This document shows positions 19,028 through 27,666 of a DNA stretch of 64,000 nt, one piece after another. A program made the translations under genes and the position numbers. The notes beneath the pieces are model-generated. The model did no database searches. It had not been told where the DNA came from and worked only from the letters and a program-made list of their open reading frames with translations. The stretch is from an uncultured Lachnospiraceae bacterium (GTDB lineage: Bacteria > Bacillota > Clostridia > Lachnospirales > Lachnospiraceae): the NCBI GenBank assembly GCA_949471785.1, contig CASWRE010000001.1, positions 124,001-188,000 on the forward strand, in the 5' to 3' direction. Position 1 is the stretch's first letter. Each line of letters opens with the position of its first letter.

Positions 19028-19172
19028 CAACTTTACATATTTTTTTCACTTTTTTTGCAACATTTTAGGATATTTGTCATATGTTTCTCTTGATATCCTG
19101 CAGTAATGGTGTCACTTTGCCCTATTTTTCTGCGTAATCCGACATTTTTCATGGGCCGGGGCGATACTCTGT

Positions 19173-19200
19173 TTGCTTTTTTTCCGTCCTGTAGTATAAT
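19173..19200 (+). promoter_or_regulatory. Sigma-A promoter of murC
   Basis: TTGCTT, 16 bases, TATAAT, about 45 bases before the murC start. Confidence 0.55.
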
Positions 19201-19245
19201 AAGTAAAATCATTGCAAAATAAACCTCAAAAAAGGAGTTTCCATA

Positions 19246-20625
19246 ATGTATCATATTCAGTTTACATCCCCTGTACATGTCCATTTCATTGGTATCGGCG
19301 GTATCAGCATGAGCAGTCTGGCCGAGATTCTGATGACCAACGGATTTCCTGTGTCCGGCTCGGATATCCGCGAGAGCGAGCTGACCCGCCGTCTGGAAGA
19401 AAAGGGGGCCCGGGTGGACATCGGCCAGCGCGCAGACAATATCACTGACAACATCGGTCTGGTCGTCTATACCGCCGCCATTGACGACAATAATCCGGAG
19501 CTTATGGCCGCCAAAGGAAAAAATATCCCCATCCTCACCCGGGCGGAACTCCTGGGTCAGATCATGCGCAATTATCCGATGCCAATCGCCGTGGCCGGCA
19601 CCCACGGAAAAACCACTACCACCTCTATGGCCGCCCTGACGCTGTTGGAAGCGGGCATGGACCCCACGGTCAGTGTGGGCGGCATCCTGCCGGAGATCGG
19701 CGGCAACCTGCGGATCGGCCGCTCCGACACCTTTATTACGGAAGCCTGCGAGTACACGAACAGTTTTCTCAGTTTTTTTCCGAAAATTTCCATTATATTA
19801 AATGTAGATGCCGATCATCTGGACTTTTTTAAAGACATTCATGATATACGGAACTCCTTTCACCGGTTTGCCGGGCTTCTGCCTGAGGACGGCATATTGA
19901 TTATCAACAGCGATACCCCCGAGGTAGAACGTGTAACCGACGGGCTGAACTGCCGAATCGTCACATTCAGCCTGTCCGGGAACGGAGACTACACCGTCGG
20001 AGATATATCCTGGGCCGAAGACGGCTGCGCCTCCTTTGAGGCTTATCGCGGCGGCGTGTCCGTCGGCCGTTTCACGCTCCATGTACCGGGTCTGCACAAT
20101 GTGTCCAACGCCCTGTCTGTCATCGCCATGGGCTTTTGTCTGGGCCTGGACGCCTCTACGATTCAGCGGGGATTCGACCGGTTCGGAGGCACGAAACGGC
20201 GCTTTGAGCGCAAAGGAGTTGTGGGCGGCGTGACGATCATTGACGACTATGCCCATCACCCCACAGAAATCAAGGCCACCCTCGTCACCGCCAGAAATTA
20301 TCCCCATAAGACTACCTGGTGTGTATTTCAGCCCCACACCTACACCCGGACAAAAGCACTGCTGGACGATTTCGCCGAAGCCCTGTCCCTGGCGGATCAG
20401 GTCGTCCTGGCGGATATTTACGCGGCCCGGGAGCAAAATACCGTGGGCGTCTCCTCCCGGGATCTGCAGGAAAAGCTCCTGGCAAGGGGCATACCCTGTC
20501 AGTATTTCCCAACCTTCGACGAGATTGAAAATTATCTTCTGGCAAACTGCGCCTCCGGGGATCTGCTGATCACCATGGGCGCCGGGGATGTGGTCAAAAT
20601 AGGTGAAAAATTGCTGGGGTTCTGA
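19246..20625 (+). CDS. murC: UDP-N-acetylmuramate--L-alanine ligase
   Basis: 459 residues. Rossmann start HFIGIGGISMSSLA, P-loop GTHGKTTT at 118-125, VDADHLDFF, the ligase block DDYAHHPTEI and FQPHTYTRT near the C-terminus. It adds L-Ala to UDP-MurNAc in the cytoplasm, opening the peptide-stem synthesis of peptidoglycan. AAAAGGAG precedes the ATG. Monocistronic, divergent from glgCD; the next gene downstream has its own promoter. Confidence 0.97.
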   Translation: MYHIQFTSPVHVHFIGIGGISMSSLAEILMTNGFPVSGSDIRESELTRRLEEKGARVDIGQRADNITDNIGLVVYTAAIDDNNPELMAAKGKNIPILTRAELLGQIMRNYPMPIAVAGTHGKTTTTSMAALTLLEAGMDPTVSVGGILPEIGGNLRIGRSDTFITEACEYTNSFLSFFPKISIILNVDADHLDFFKDIHDIRNSFHRFAGLLPEDGILIINSDTPEVERVTDGLNCRIVTFSLSGNGDYTVGDISWAEDGCASFEAYRGGVSVGRFTLHVPGLHNVSNALSVIAMGFCLGLDASTIQRGFDRFGGTKRRFERKGVVGGVTIIDDYAHHPTEIKATLVTARNYPHKTTWCVFQPHTYTRTKALLDDFAEALSLADQVVLADIYAAREQNTVGVSSRDLQEKLLARGIPCQYFPTFDEIENYLLANCASGDLLITMGAGDVVKIGEKLLGF

Positions 20626-20633
20626 AATATTGC

Positions 20634-20678
20634 CCCGGCAGCCGTCGAAGATATGCCGGGAAAAGCGAAATTTTTTTT
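20634..20678 (+). terminator. Possible murC terminator
   Basis: CCCGGCA at 20634-20640 pairs with TGCCGGG at 20654-20660, but the eight-T run starts 10 bases later, so efficiency is doubtful. Confidence 0.4.
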
Positions 20679-20719
20679 ATTAACAGTGGAATACCCCGTA
20701 TTTCCCGGATTTTTGGAAG

Positions 20720-20926
20720 TTATCCACATTATCCACAGATTTATGCACATTTTTGCCGTATAAACCTGTGGATTTTTCTATGTTTTTCCCGTTTACATAA
20801 GTTTCGACAGTATTTTCTCCGCAGACCGCATAATTCCACGGTTTAACGACATTTTCTGGTTTCCCGTAATATTTTTACACAGATTTATCCACAGTTTCCA
20901 CAGTTTCCACAGTTTCCACAGTTTTT
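20720..20926 (+). promoter_or_regulatory. DnaA-box cluster with 9-bp tandem repeats
   Basis: Three perfect TTATCCACA boxes occur at 20720-20728, 20729-20737 (abutting, same strand) and 20885-20893. A one-mismatch TTATGCACA is at 20741-20749. Three GTTTCCACA units follow the third perfect box with exact 9-base period (to about 20920). The 418-base murC-dnaD gap is AT-rich and otherwise has only the dnaD promoter. TTATCCACA is the bacterial DnaA-box consensus; DnaA binding and control of the replication genes downstream is inferred. Confidence 0.7.
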
Positions 20927-20955
20927 GTCAAAACACCGTCTTAAAAACCCCCCGC

Positions 20956-20983
20956 TTGCAAAGAGCGTTTCCTGTGTTATAAT
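20956..20983 (+). promoter_or_regulatory. Sigma-A promoter of dnaD-dnaI operon
   Basis: TTGCAA, 16 bases, TATAAT, about 60 bases before the dnaD start and just downstream of the DnaA boxes. Confidence 0.6.
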
Positions 20984-21043
20984 GGCATAAAAGAATTACC
21001 GTTCTGCCGAAGACGAAACCATGACATAGAAGGAGGTCGTCCT

Positions 21044-22132
21044 ATGTCGACGATAAAACTGCAGTCCGAAATGGATAGCCATTTCACCACCGTTCCCCAC
21101 AGATTTATTGATCTGTATATGCCCTCGGCTAACGGAGAATTTGTAAAAGTATATCTGTACCTGCTGCGCAGCCTGCACGGACCGGACGGTGAATTGTCCC
21201 TGTCCCTTCTGGCCGACAGACTTTTCTGCACGGAAAAAGATATCATGCGGGCGCTGGGGTATTGGGAAAAGCAGGGTATTTTATCCCTGTCCCGAAACGA
21301 CGACGGACAGCCGACGGGGATCGTTTTACGGGAAGCGGACGCAGAAACCGATCCTGAACCGGTGCGCGCCTATCCGAAGGCTTCCCCCGGCCTTCTGCCC
21401 GACGCAGAGCGCCAGGAAGAAACTACACCGCAGGAAAAGGACCGCAAAGACCCGTCGGTTCCCCAATTTACCCGGGATCAGCTGGAACGCTTAAAGCAGG
21501 ACGAGGACTTTTCCCAGCTTCTCTTTCTCACGGAAATGTATCTGGGCAAAACACTGAATTCCACGGAAATCAATTCCCTCTGCTATTATTATGACACGCT
21601 GAAATTTCCTGTGGAACTCATCGAGTATCTGGTGGAATCCTGCGTGTCCAAAGGGCACAAAAGCTTTCATTATATTGAAGCCGTGGCGCAGCGCTGGCAC
21701 AGCGCCGGTATCCGCACCGTGCAGGAAGCCAAAGAGCAGTCCAGCCAATACACAAAGCAGTATTACTCTGTACTGAGGGCTTTCGGCATCACAGACCGTT
21801 CTCCCGTCGAACAGGAAATCCACATGATCGATCACTGGATGAACGATTTTGGTTTTTCCACCGAACTGATCTGCGAGGCCTGCAGCCGTACTATTAGTCA
21901 CATAGGCAAATCCAGCTTTTCCTATGCGGACAGCATCCTCACGAACTGGAAGAAACAGAAGGTACATAATCTGAAGGATCTGGAGGCCGTCGACGCCCGC
22001 CACACCGGTACCAAAGCGCCGAAAAACGCAGGCGGGGAGAAAAAAGCCTCCGCCAACAACCGTTTCAACAATTTCAACCAGCGGGAGTACGACTACCGCG
22101 AACTGGAACAACAGCTTCTAAAAAAGCAGTAA
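21044..22132 (+). CDS. DnaD-domain replication initiation protein
   Basis: 362 residues. An N-terminal winged-helix region (SLLADRLFCTEKDIMRALGYW) is followed by a charged linker and two tandem DnaD C-terminal-type domains (about 155-230, with YYYDTLKFPVELIEYLVE; about 250-315, with MNDFGFSTELICEAC and SYADSILTNWKKQ). The end is an Asn/Arg-rich tail with FNNFNQREYDY, typical of DnaD/DnaB primosome proteins. It helps load the replicative helicase with the DnaI-like protein encoded 10 bases downstream. AGGAGG precedes the ATG. The DnaA-box leader suggests initiator-linked control. Confidence 0.9.
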   Translation: MSTIKLQSEMDSHFTTVPHRFIDLYMPSANGEFVKVYLYLLRSLHGPDGELSLSLLADRLFCTEKDIMRALGYWEKQGILSLSRNDDGQPTGIVLREADAETDPEPVRAYPKASPGLLPDAERQEETTPQEKDRKDPSVPQFTRDQLERLKQDEDFSQLLFLTEMYLGKTLNSTEINSLCYYYDTLKFPVELIEYLVESCVSKGHKSFHYIEAVAQRWHSAGIRTVQEAKEQSSQYTKQYYSVLRAFGITDRSPVEQEIHMIDHWMNDFGFSTELICEACSRTISHIGKSSFSYADSILTNWKKQKVHNLKDLEAVDARHTGTKAPKNAGGEKKASANNRFNNFNQREYDYRELEQQLLKKQ

Positions 22133-22142
22133 GGAACAGACC

Positions 22143-23120
22143 ATGCCGCTCACCAACACACAATATGACGAGATCATGAGAAAATACAACCGCATCCAAT
22201 CCCGGCGTCAGCGGCTCCTGCAGGAACATCAGGAGGAAATACAGGCGCTTCTGCCACGGGTAACAGAGATCAACCATGAGATTTCCGATGCCAGCATGAA
22301 AAAAGCCCGGGAACTGCTCACGGGCAGCCCCTCCAACTGGAGCCTGGAGGACACGATTCGGACGCTGGCGGAGGAGCGGCACACTCTTCTGCTGGCCCAC
22401 GGCTATCCCGCGGATTATCTGGAGCTGTCTTACGACTGTCCCCGATGCCAGGATACCGGCTATATCGGCGGCAAAAAGTGCGACTGTTTCAAACGGGCCG
22501 CCATCGAATTGCTTTATGCCCAGTCCCAGCTCTCCGATGTGCTGGAAAAGGAAAATTTCGACACCTTTGAGGAAAGCTTTTATCCCACAAAATTAAGAGA
22601 CGAATCCACCGGGCAGTCCGCTCTGGATCTGGCCCGCAGCGCCGTCAGCACCGCAAAAAATTTTGTGGCACATTTTGACAAACAGTTTGAGAACCTGTAT
22701 TTTTACGGCAATACCGGCGTGGGCAAGACCTTCCTCACCCACTGCATAGCCAGGGAACTGATCGAATCCGGCCACAGCGTTATCTATTTTTCCGCCTATG
22801 ATCTCTTCGACGAGCTGGCAAAAAAAGCATTTTATAATCGAAACGAAGGGCCCAGGCTGCCGGATTATGTGGAAGACTGCGACCTTCTGATCATTGATGA
22901 TCTGGGCACCGAACTCACCAACAGTTTTGTATCCGCCCGGCTGTTCCTGCTGATCAACGAACGGCTGACCCACAAGAAATCTACGATCATATCAACCAAT
23001 CTGGAAATCGGCGCATTTTCCGAAATGTACTCGGAGCGGACGTTTTCACGCATATTCAGTAACTATACCATGTGCAAACTGATCGGACGGGATATCCGCA
23101 TTCAGAAAAAACTGTCCTAA
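22143..23120 (+). CDS. DnaI/DnaC-type helicase loader ATPase
   Basis: 325 residues. A helical N-terminus is followed by a zinc-binding-like cluster CPRC (99-102) and CDC (113-115), then an AAA+ domain with P-loop GNTGVGKT (189-196), Walker B LLIIDDLG and sensor region IISTNLEIG. It loads the replicative helicase at origins together with DnaD. The start is 10 bases after the dnaD stop with GGAACAG before the ATG, so they form an operon. A PRPP synthetase gene follows after 47 bases. Confidence 0.92.
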   Translation: MPLTNTQYDEIMRKYNRIQSRRQRLLQEHQEEIQALLPRVTEINHEISDASMKKARELLTGSPSNWSLEDTIRTLAEERHTLLLAHGYPADYLELSYDCPRCQDTGYIGGKKCDCFKRAAIELLYAQSQLSDVLEKENFDTFEESFYPTKLRDESTGQSALDLARSAVSTAKNFVAHFDKQFENLYFYGNTGVGKTFLTHCIARELIESGHSVIYFSAYDLFDELAKKAFYNRNEGPRLPDYVEDCDLLIIDDLGTELTNSFVSARLFLLINERLTHKKSTIISTNLEIGAFSEMYSERTFSRIFSNYTMCKLIGRDIRIQKKLS

Positions 23121-23167
23121 CCGTTCGGTTTTGCCAAATGGTTTCGGACTGTCAGGAGGAAAGAGAA

Positions 23168-24343
23168 GTGTTTGAAGAAAATTTCGGTAAAACTCTGCCA
23201 GTGGGCCGCTTGGGCATCATCGCGCCGGAAAGCTGCCGGGAACTGGGAAAGAAAATTGACGAACAGCTGATCAAGTGGCGCACGGCCAGAAGCGCGGCGC
23301 TGGAAAACCATCCGGTCACGTCGGACTATGTCCGGGACACCTATCTGATCAAAAACCGTCTCTCACGGCTGGGTACCGGGGAAGGGCGGGGAGAGCTTAT
23401 GGAATCCGTCCGGGGGGATGATATTTACATCCTGACAGATGTGTGCAACAGCAGCCTCTCCTATTCTATTTCGGGCAAACCCTCCACCATGTCCCCCGAC
23501 GGGCATTATCAGGATCTGAAACGCCTCGTAGCCTCCGTGGGCGGCAAAGCCCGCCAGATCACTGTGATCATGCCCTTCCTCTATGAGGGACGGCTGAGCA
23601 ACCGTTCCGGCCGGGAGTCCCTGGATTGCGCCATCATACTTCAGGAACTGTATTCCATGAGGGTGAGCAACATCATCACTTTCGACGCCCACGACGCCCG
23701 GGTGCAGAACGCCATTCCCCTGGGCGGCTTTGAGACCATTCAGCCGGTATATCAGTTTGTCAAAGGTCTGCTGACCCATGTGCCGGATCTTTTCATTGAC
23801 AACAACCACATGATGGTGGTATGCCCCGACGAGGGGGCCGCGCCCCGGGCCATCTATATGGCCAATAATCTGGGCGTTGACATGGGTATGTTTTACCGGC
23901 GCCGGGACTATTCCCGGGTCGTTAACGGGCGCAATCCCGTCGTGGCCCATGAGTTTCTCGGCAGCAGCGTAGGCGGCAAAGACCTACTGATTATCGACGA
24001 TATGATCTCCTCGGGAGACAGCATGTTGGAAGTAGCCAGGGAACTGAAAAAAAGAGGAGCCCGCAAGATATTCATGTTCGCCACCTTCGGACTGTTTACC
24101 GGCGGCTTAAAGAAATTTGATATGGCTTACGAGAGAGGCCTGTTTGATAAAATCCTGACCACAAACCTGACCTACCAGCCGTCGGAACTGCTGGCAAGAG
24201 AATATTATATCGACTGTGACATGAGTAAGTATCTTGCGTTTATCATCGAGCATCTGAATCACGGCGCCTCCATCAGCGGCCTTCTGAATCCCGTGGACCG
24301 GATACAGAATATTCTGGCGAAATACAGGAATGGGGAACTATAA
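23168..24343 (+). CDS. Ribose-phosphate pyrophosphokinase, long Clostridia type
   Basis: 391 residues from a GTG at 23168 (reading FEENFGKTLPVG next), 8 bases after AGGAGG; longer in-frame starts lie inside or just after dnaI and lack a site. Residues ITVIMPFLYEGR and ITFDAHDARVQNAIP match the Prs catalytic region, and DLLIIDDMISSGDSMLE is the PRPP loop. It makes PRPP from ribose-5-phosphate and ATP. The N-terminal about 110 residues differ from classical Prs, as in the Lachnospiraceae variant. Probably co-transcribed with dnaD-dnaI. A GC-rich hairpin follows. Confidence 0.88.
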   Translation: MFEENFGKTLPVGRLGIIAPESCRELGKKIDEQLIKWRTARSAALENHPVTSDYVRDTYLIKNRLSRLGTGEGRGELMESVRGDDIYILTDVCNSSLSYSISGKPSTMSPDGHYQDLKRLVASVGGKARQITVIMPFLYEGRLSNRSGRESLDCAIILQELYSMRVSNIITFDAHDARVQNAIPLGGFETIQPVYQFVKGLLTHVPDLFIDNNHMMVVCPDEGAAPRAIYMANNLGVDMGMFYRRRDYSRVVNGRNPVVAHEFLGSSVGGKDLLIIDDMISSGDSMLEVARELKKRGARKIFMFATFGLFTGGLKKFDMAYERGLFDKILTTNLTYQPSELLAREYYIDCDMSKYLAFIIEHLNHGASISGLLNPVDRIQNILAKYRNGEL

Positions 24344-24344
24344 A

Positions 24345-24449
24345 AAGACGCCGCGGGCCGGTCAGTACGCATTCCTTAGGCAGCCCGCGGATTTTATCCA
24401 TATGATGATTGTCCAGGCCGTTCGTGGGTTCATCCGGAATAAAAAGGAA
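24345..24449 (-). pseudogene. ABC transporter ATPase fragment
   Basis: On the minus strand FLFIPDEPTNGLDNHHMDKI continues to IRGLPKECV. This is the Walker B/D-loop segment (DEPTNGLD) of an ABC ATPase without any P-loop or signature part around it. It overlaps the PRPP synthetase terminator. A short relic at the edge of the accessory block. Confidence 0.4.
24351..24395 (+). terminator. Terminator after PRPP synthetase
   Basis: CCGCGGGC at 24351-24358 pairs with GCCCGCGG at 24383-24390, followed by ATTTTAT. Confidence 0.6.
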
Positions 24450-24546
24450 GGAACCTGCATGACGGCCCGGGCATTTACACAATACGAAATGAAGCCGGCC
24501 CTTTAGGCATAGTCCATATGAAGACTTTCCCTACCGGATAATTCCT

Positions 24547-24876
24547 TTACGCTGCTTTCCATAAAATAATTCCCTCCTTTTGAATATTACGGTAAAATGG
24601 GAGGACTTGTCCCCATTGATTCATCCTTTGTTTATTAATATCTATAAAAGAGAAAATCTTGTTATATTTCAGATCCATATCGGAAGACCAGATAAAAAAC
24701 TGCTTTTTCATTTTATCATCCATTTCATTCGTAAGCACAAGGGCTATATCGATATCGCTTTCTGCTGTTGCTTCATTCCGCGCAGCTGAACCATACAGTA
24801 TGATCTGCTCCATTGTGCAGCCAAAAATTTTCTGAAGTCCTTGCACCAAATCTGAAATAATATCATTCGTCAGCAT
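24547..24876 (-). CDS. MNT-type minimal nucleotidyltransferase
   Basis: 109 residues. The polymerase-beta superfamily motif GSAARNEATAESDIDIAL supplies the GS and two Asp of the active site; the third Asp is probably DIDINK-like near residue 80. Such proteins are the antitoxin half of HEPN/MNT modules, where they AMPylate the HEPN RNase. The expected HEPN gene is missing: just downstream on the minus strand an ATG (24517) opens only MDYA before TAA, and then the ABC relic begins. An orphan or broken pair is therefore likely. Confidence 0.75.
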   Translation of the reverse strand: MLTNDIISDLVQGLQKIFGCTMEQIILYGSAARNEATAESDIDIALVLTNEMDDKMKKQFFIWSSDMDLKYNKIFSFIDINKQRMNQWGQVLPFYRNIQKEGIILWKAA

Positions 24877-25039
24877 GGTTCATCCCTCCCCGCTCACTGT
24901 TTTTTCATGACCGATTGCCAGTTGACTTTTTTATCATATCATAACTTTCTTGTTCTTTCTATCCTAGATTATGCAAATTACAATATATAAGGCATTCTTC
25001 ACTTATCTGGCATAAAAATACATTTAACAATTATTCTGA

Positions 25040-25487
25040 CACAGATACAAATTGCAAAATCATATGGGGTCAGCAAAGCAACGGTTTCAAATAATGTAAA
25101 GGCATATGCCAACGGCGGCATTGAGTCAGTCACAGCGATCAACTGCACCCCAAACTCAAATGCCCGGCGGAAAGCGAACGGCAGGGCTGAGGCGGAGATC
25201 CTCCGGATTGCCTGCGGGCCGGCCCCGGAAGCCCGCAGCTATGCAACAAGGCTTGAAATCCTCTATACACCAAAACATGGAAGCTGACAGAACATTGCAA
25301 AGATAGAACGGAATGCCATGGCCTTGCCCGAAGGTTAATTGACCCGGAAACAGTCAGTCAGGAAGTTTCCGCCTGGGAAAACATGCGCAATGAAAAGGCG
25401 TGTAAGGTAACATGACATTTTACGGCAGATGATGCTCGGAATAAGCTGTCTTCTTTGTATCCAAAGTTTACCCATGCAGAGGAATAA
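25040..25487 (+). pseudogene. IS630-family transposase remnant
   Basis: Readable pieces include QIAKSYGVSKATVSNNVKAY with GGIESVTAIN (N-terminal HTH region) and, after an internal deletion near 25260, IDPETVSQEVSAWENMRNEK then FTADDARNKLSSLYPKF (family C-terminus). The central DDE catalytic part is gone, the pieces are in different frames and a TGA interrupts KVT/HFTADD. The last codons run into a perfect hairpin. A decayed insertion sequence. Confidence 0.7.
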
Positions 25488-25504
25488 AATTCCTCTGCAT
25501 GGGT
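25470..25504. repeat. Perfect 16-bp inverted repeat at IS630 remnant end
   Basis: ACCCATGCAGAGGAAT (25470-25485), loop AAA, ATTCCTCTGCATGGGT (25489-25504). The left arm contains the stop codon region of the transposase remnant, so it may be the terminator or end structure of the old element. Confidence 0.7.
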
Positions 25505-25651
25505 ACCATAAATATCAACAAGTCAGTACACTATAAGGAATCCTGAAACAGGCAACACGGATAACGCCACTTTCCAATTAGTGTTTTTGTTTTTCTGCAT
25601 GGCAAACAGCTCTGACGCTTATCATAAGCTAATTATAATACAGACAGTGTA

Positions 25652-25927
25652 TTAGTAAAGAGCATTTAACTCACATCCATTCCAAATTGTCTCAAATGAA
25701 TCATTGTTTATTTTCACCTTTTTTAGTAACTCTTCTACAGAGTCAAATGCTTGTTCATCTTTTCCAATCCAAATGGAAACAGATTTCAAGGAATTATCTT
25801 TACTAATAAAGCAAATTTTGTCAGCATATTTAAACTCTAACTCTCTTCCATGCTTAATTAAATAAATTAATGCCTTCATTGATTTATTATTAAATAGTTC
25901 CAGAACCATTTTGTCGTGCATATTCAT
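25652..25927 (-). CDS. Small hypothetical protein, possibly immunity-like
   Basis: 91 residues, AT-rich coding, no membrane segment. It starts MNMHDKMVLELFNNKSMKAL and ends SFETIWNGCELNALY, with mixed alpha/beta character. Not recognised. Its size, acidic/lysine mix and position among a subtilase-like gene and a toxin-type gene in an AT-rich island would fit an immunity or accessory protein, but this is context only. An A-rich leader with AAGGAG lies before the start. Confidence 0.55.
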   Translation of the reverse strand: MNMHDKMVLELFNNKSMKALIYLIKHGRELEFKYADKICFISKDNSLKSVSIWIGKDEQAFDSVEELLKKVKINNDSFETIWNGCELNALY

Positions 25928-25972
25928 ATAATACTCCTTATCATATCAAGACAAATTCTTTTTAATTAGTAA

Positions 25973-26614
25973 CTAATGCTTATCTTCAAGCATACTTATT
26001 AATGATAAATATGAATTTCCAGAATATAATTTTAATGAAAAAGCGCTAATTATTTTTTTTGTTTTATACTTCACATCATTTTTCTTAAAATCAACTACTT
26101 CTCCGGATACTCCTGAAGCTATTACTCCATCATACATCACAGGATAATCATAAGAGTTCATCTTATTATTATAACTTGCATAAACCGCAATATCCGCATG
26201 ATTAGTCACCCAATTTTGTATATCGTCAGAATAGATTTTACTACTTAGACTAATATTAATTCTTTTTACACCCATGCTTTCCAATTTATCTAATCCATTT
26301 AATATGCCTTTTGAATTTATTTCTCCATTTATTTCTGCATTATAATAGAAAATAGAATAATTTTTATAATTGTCCCTAATAAAATCACATAATTCTTCAC
26401 CATGGGAAAACGATTCTTGTTCATCATACACAGAGTTTAAATAAATAACATCTTTTCTCTTCGAATACAGTGCATCATCAATTATTCCATATTTTCTAGA
26501 ATTTAAATTCTTTTTTTCAATTTTTATGATATAATTAGAATGTACATAATTAGCAAACACAATAATCACTATAATGACTATAACTTGGACTATTCCCTTT
26601 TTTCTTTTTGTCAT
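25973..26614 (-). CDS. Membrane-anchored subtilase-like protein, catalytic Asp not seen
   Basis: 213 residues from the ATG at 26614 (MTKRKKGIVQ) with GGAG 8 bases upstream. One N-terminal TM (about 7-24). The remainder reads like a shrunken S8 fold: SHGEELCDFI at the His position, INISLSS, an Asn-region block ASYNNKMNSYDYP followed by VIASGVSG, and SGNSYLSLISML where GTSxA would stand. The first catalytic Asp motif is not evident and the whole is about half the usual catalytic-domain length. Either a divergent protease, such as one maturing a peptide, or a decayed one. AT-rich, in the accessory island. Confidence 0.55.
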   Translation of the reverse strand: MTKRKKGIVQVIVIIVIIVFANYVHSNYIIKIEKKNLNSRKYGIIDDALYSKRKDVIYLNSVYDEQESFSHGEELCDFIRDNYKNYSIFYYNAEINGEINSKGILNGLDKLESMGVKRINISLSSKIYSDDIQNWVTNHADIAVYASYNNKMNSYDYPVMYDGVIASGVSGEVVDFKKNDVKYKTKKIISAFSLKLYSGNSYLSLISMLEDKH

Positions 26615-27666
26615 CTTACGCGCTCCTACAACATTCCACAATTCTGATTTCCCATATTTCCCTCATACACAGACTAATTGACCCGTCCGCATCATGGTGC
26701 AATTGGAAAAAATCACATTCAAAACAATTTATCTTTTGAATAAACTGTTCTTTTTGTTTTTGCTCTAAATCTGATACTTTTCTCAAGAATTATACCAGAT
26801 ATCGAATCTACTAACAACTTATTATAATCGAATTAATTATTGCACATAATTGCAGGGATAAAAACACTTTAAACAATACGAAAGACAGACAATAGAAAAC
26901 GCTATTTCGGTTGCGTTTGGTAGTTCTGATGCAGTATGGATTTTTTTTCCTCAAACATATCTTGTTCTCTGGCCATATTTTCCAATTAATTTTGGATGCG
27001 GCTCGTAGAGAGATCGGCAAAAATATGAGTTTCTCAATAAGTCCAGGATTTCTTTTACTGCTTTTGAGTGATAGGAGTGTATCCCAATAAATGGTATGGG
27101 ACTGTCTTTCCGTTCAACCGCATAAATAATAAAACTGTAATATTGTACAACATATTTACGAATACACTACCTATGGCACACCCAATTATTCCAGAAACAC
27201 CAAATTATTTACGCCGTTCACTAGCAGATGCTTTTCACGCTTCCCTTTTAGTGCCAATATCTGGGACAAAAAGGAAGCGTGAAGGAACTTCTTTTTATAA
27301 ACAGTTTCGAGTTTCAGAACTGTTTCCCGATGATTTCACCATTTACCTACAATCGAGGGATTTCCTGTATTTTATAATTGGTAATATAAAGCCGCTCCAG
27401 TATTAGCCGGATAATATCCTAAATGTCTGGCTGATCTAAGTCAGGCATACACCCACACATGAAAACTTTGATTTCCACAGAGCCGACTAACCGCATTCTT
27501 CTTTCCAAGTGATAAACGGTGTTGGTGTTTACGGAAAACCAATTTGCGTTTTCCCTTACCAAGAAGTTTTCGTGTGTCATAATACAGCATAGAATAATTA
27601 CCTTTGACCCTATCCTAAACCTTATATCAAGCAAGTATAGTATTATTTAAGATAATAGATTATTGT
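26615..27666. other. AT-rich gap without a convincing gene
   Basis: Short ORFs exist on both strands (for example 27068-27406 plus) but none has a recognisable product or good codon pattern. One imperfect long hairpin at 27236-27281 is listed separately. Likely decayed mobile DNA. Confidence 0.5.
27236..27281. repeat. Long imperfect inverted repeat
   Basis: CACGCTTCC..TTTT.GT.CC pairs with GG.AC.AAAA.GGAAGCGTG around the loop AATATCT; single mismatches separate the paired blocks. No flanking T-run of note. Confidence 0.45.

Noticed and set aside
17685-19106. 473-codon plus-strand frame across glgC
   Set aside because: Antisense shadow of glgC, which has all catalytic motifs.
20885-20926. 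CRISPR or satellite repeat
   Set aside because: The units are 9 bases with no spacers and match the DnaA-box register.
20626-21043. Chromosomal origin oriC
   Set aside because: DnaA boxes are present but there is no dnaA, dnaN or clear unwinding element, and the genes are those of the helicase loader; a regulatory site is the simpler reading.
23072-23167. 32-residue N-terminal extension of the PRPP synthetase
   Set aside because: It runs through the end of dnaI out of frame; the GTG at 23168 has AGGAGG at 8 bases.
27068-27406. 112-codon plus-strand ORF
   Set aside because: Contains the long inverted repeat and has no protein-like pattern; treated as non-coding.
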